A stretch of DNA of 44,192 nucleotides, taken from positions 1 to 44,192 of the forward strand of contig JAFQGF010000054.1 in NCBI GenBank assembly GCA_017415555.1, given 5' to 3'. Shown one piece after another: positions 43,627 through 44,192 of the stretch. Origin of the DNA: Akkermansia sp. GTDB lineage: Bacteria; Verrucomicrobiota; Verrucomicrobiia; Verrucomicrobiales; Akkermansiaceae. Within the stretch, counting starts at the first letter, position 1; each line of letters opens with the position of its first letter. The notes beneath the pieces are model-generated. The model worked only from the letters and a program-made list of their open reading frames with translations. It was not told the DNA's origin and made no database searches. Position numbers and translations under genes: made by a program.

Positions 43627-44076
43627 ATGGTGCTGTGTGTGCTCAACTCTTGTGTATATACAAGAATTAGTACTCATACACTTACGGATGCCATTAATAA
43701 AGAGGAATATTACAGCAATATAAAGTTGGATTCTATAGCAATATATTGCAGAGATGATGTCTATTATGCGAAGCATACCTTTTATAAAGCTCCGGCCAGG
43801 GGCGTATTGCTCAGCTACGGCATATTCAGCAAGAATAATCAATCTTGTGAGATTTATTTGAGCCGTCGCCCTGAATACATTCAAGGCATGGAGCAGGTAT
43901 ATCTGTATCGAGCTCTGGAACGTTACGAGCAAGATGAGCTTTTTCCTAATACTATATACAAAAATCCACATTCGGGGGAAGAATGCCTGACTCAGGAGTA
44001 TTTTAAGGATGCAAAACCTGTGCTCATTGTTTCAGGTAAAGAAAAGCTTTCACGCGTTGGCATAATTAGAAATTAG
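43627..44076 (+). CDS. AT-rich orphan protein, unknown function
   Basis: I do not recognise this 149-residue protein. It is soluble-looking, with many Tyr and charged residues (SIAIYCRDDVYYAKHTFYK, SCEIYLSRRPEYIQGMEQVY, LYRALERYEQDELFPN). Base composition is far richer in A and T than in the housekeeping genes, suggesting recent acquisition. It lies beside an RHS remnant but on the opposite strand and at its upstream side, so it is not placed like a cognate immunity gene. The start at 43627 lacks a clear ribosome binding site, and the hydrophobic opening MVLCVLNSC could be either a degenerate signal or a wrong start. An antisense frame over the same bases is less protein-like. Confidence 0.55.
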   Translation: MVLCVLNSCVYTRISTHTLTDAINKEEYYSNIKLDSIAIYCRDDVYYAKHTFYKAPARGVLLSYGIFSKNNQSCEIYLSRRPEYIQGMEQVYLYRALERYEQDELFPNTIYKNPHSGEECLTQEYFKDAKPVLIVSGKEKLSRVGIIRN

Positions 44077-44192
44077 GCGGATAACGTGTAGCGTAGCTGA
44101 CAAAGCGAACGTTTTTCTTGATGGTTTATATATTGAAGCAGAGTAAATAAGGTTACTTTAGAAATCACTTTTAGGAAAAGCCCCCTCTGTGA

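Noticed and set aside
1..44192. CRISPR array, prophage or insertion sequence
   Set aside because: I saw no regular direct repeats with spacers, no transposase or integrase motifs and no phage structural genes in the window.

Overview
The window looks like chromosomal DNA of a Verrucomicrobiota bacterium, most likely in or near Akkermansiaceae. I infer this from the gene content. There is a giant autotransporter whose N-terminus (MKLHLPARLRKAVLAC) and pre-barrel segment (RNRTTTMG) follow the style known from Akkermansia. FtsA and FtsZ are divergent, RpoZ is of a verrucomicrobial type, and there is a long-chain polyprenyl synthase and a K+-dependent membrane pyrophosphatase. Codon use is GC-rich except in a few islands. 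No database search was possible, so genus-level placement is inference.

Layout. 1-2049 (-): membrane pyrophosphatase, cut by the window edge. 2.2-2.6 kb (-): a small membrane protein. 2.7-3.7 kb (+): fabD, ending at a strong terminator. 4.1-6.9 kb (-): dnaN, an exonuclease III gene and an outer-membrane beta-barrel protein. 7.2-12.9 kb (+): an 1898-residue autotransporter with a LamG-like domain. 13-16.4 kb (-): an operon of polyprenyl synthase, serine acetyltransferase and a COG2509-type flavoprotein. 16.5-21 kb (-): two envelope proteins of unknown function followed by ftsA and ftsZ. 21.1 kb (+): tRNA-Ser(CGA) with a near-consensus promoter. 21.2-23.5 kb (-): a Gfo/Idh/MocA oxidoreductase and a secreted thioredoxin-like protein. 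23.6-24.7 kb (+): recA. 24.8-25.9 kb (-): holA. 26.15-28.7 kb (+): a second autotransporter, interrupted by a frameshift at a short TA repeat and preceded by two related palindromic sites. 28.8-35.3 kb (-): a secreted coiled-coil protein, an RND pump without visible partners, and a secreted M3 metallopeptidase. 35.4-36.3 kb (-): smpB and rpoZ. 36.5-40.6 kb (+): ssb, folC and three tandem paralogous membrane proteins of unknown function. 40.5-43.1 kb (-): a rhodanese / DUF2157 / GDYXXLXY operon, convergent with and overlapping the third paralog. 43.2-44.2 kb: a decayed RHS-repeat fragment and an AT-rich orphan gene.

Most of the window is housekeeping: replication and repair (dnaN, holA, recA, ssb, xth), division (ftsA, ftsZ), ribosome rescue and transcription (smpB, rpoZ), and lipid, folate and cysteine metabolism. 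The variable material lies in the two autotransporter loci, the three-paralog cassette and the right end.

The two most unusual loci are these. The first is the second autotransporter: one extra TA unit in a (TA)4 tract would join its signal peptide to the rest of the protein, and its promoter region carries a perfect 19-bp palindrome and a near-identical second copy. The second is the three-paralog membrane family, which I do not recognise. The FtsZ also departs from the usual catalytic T7-loop motif.
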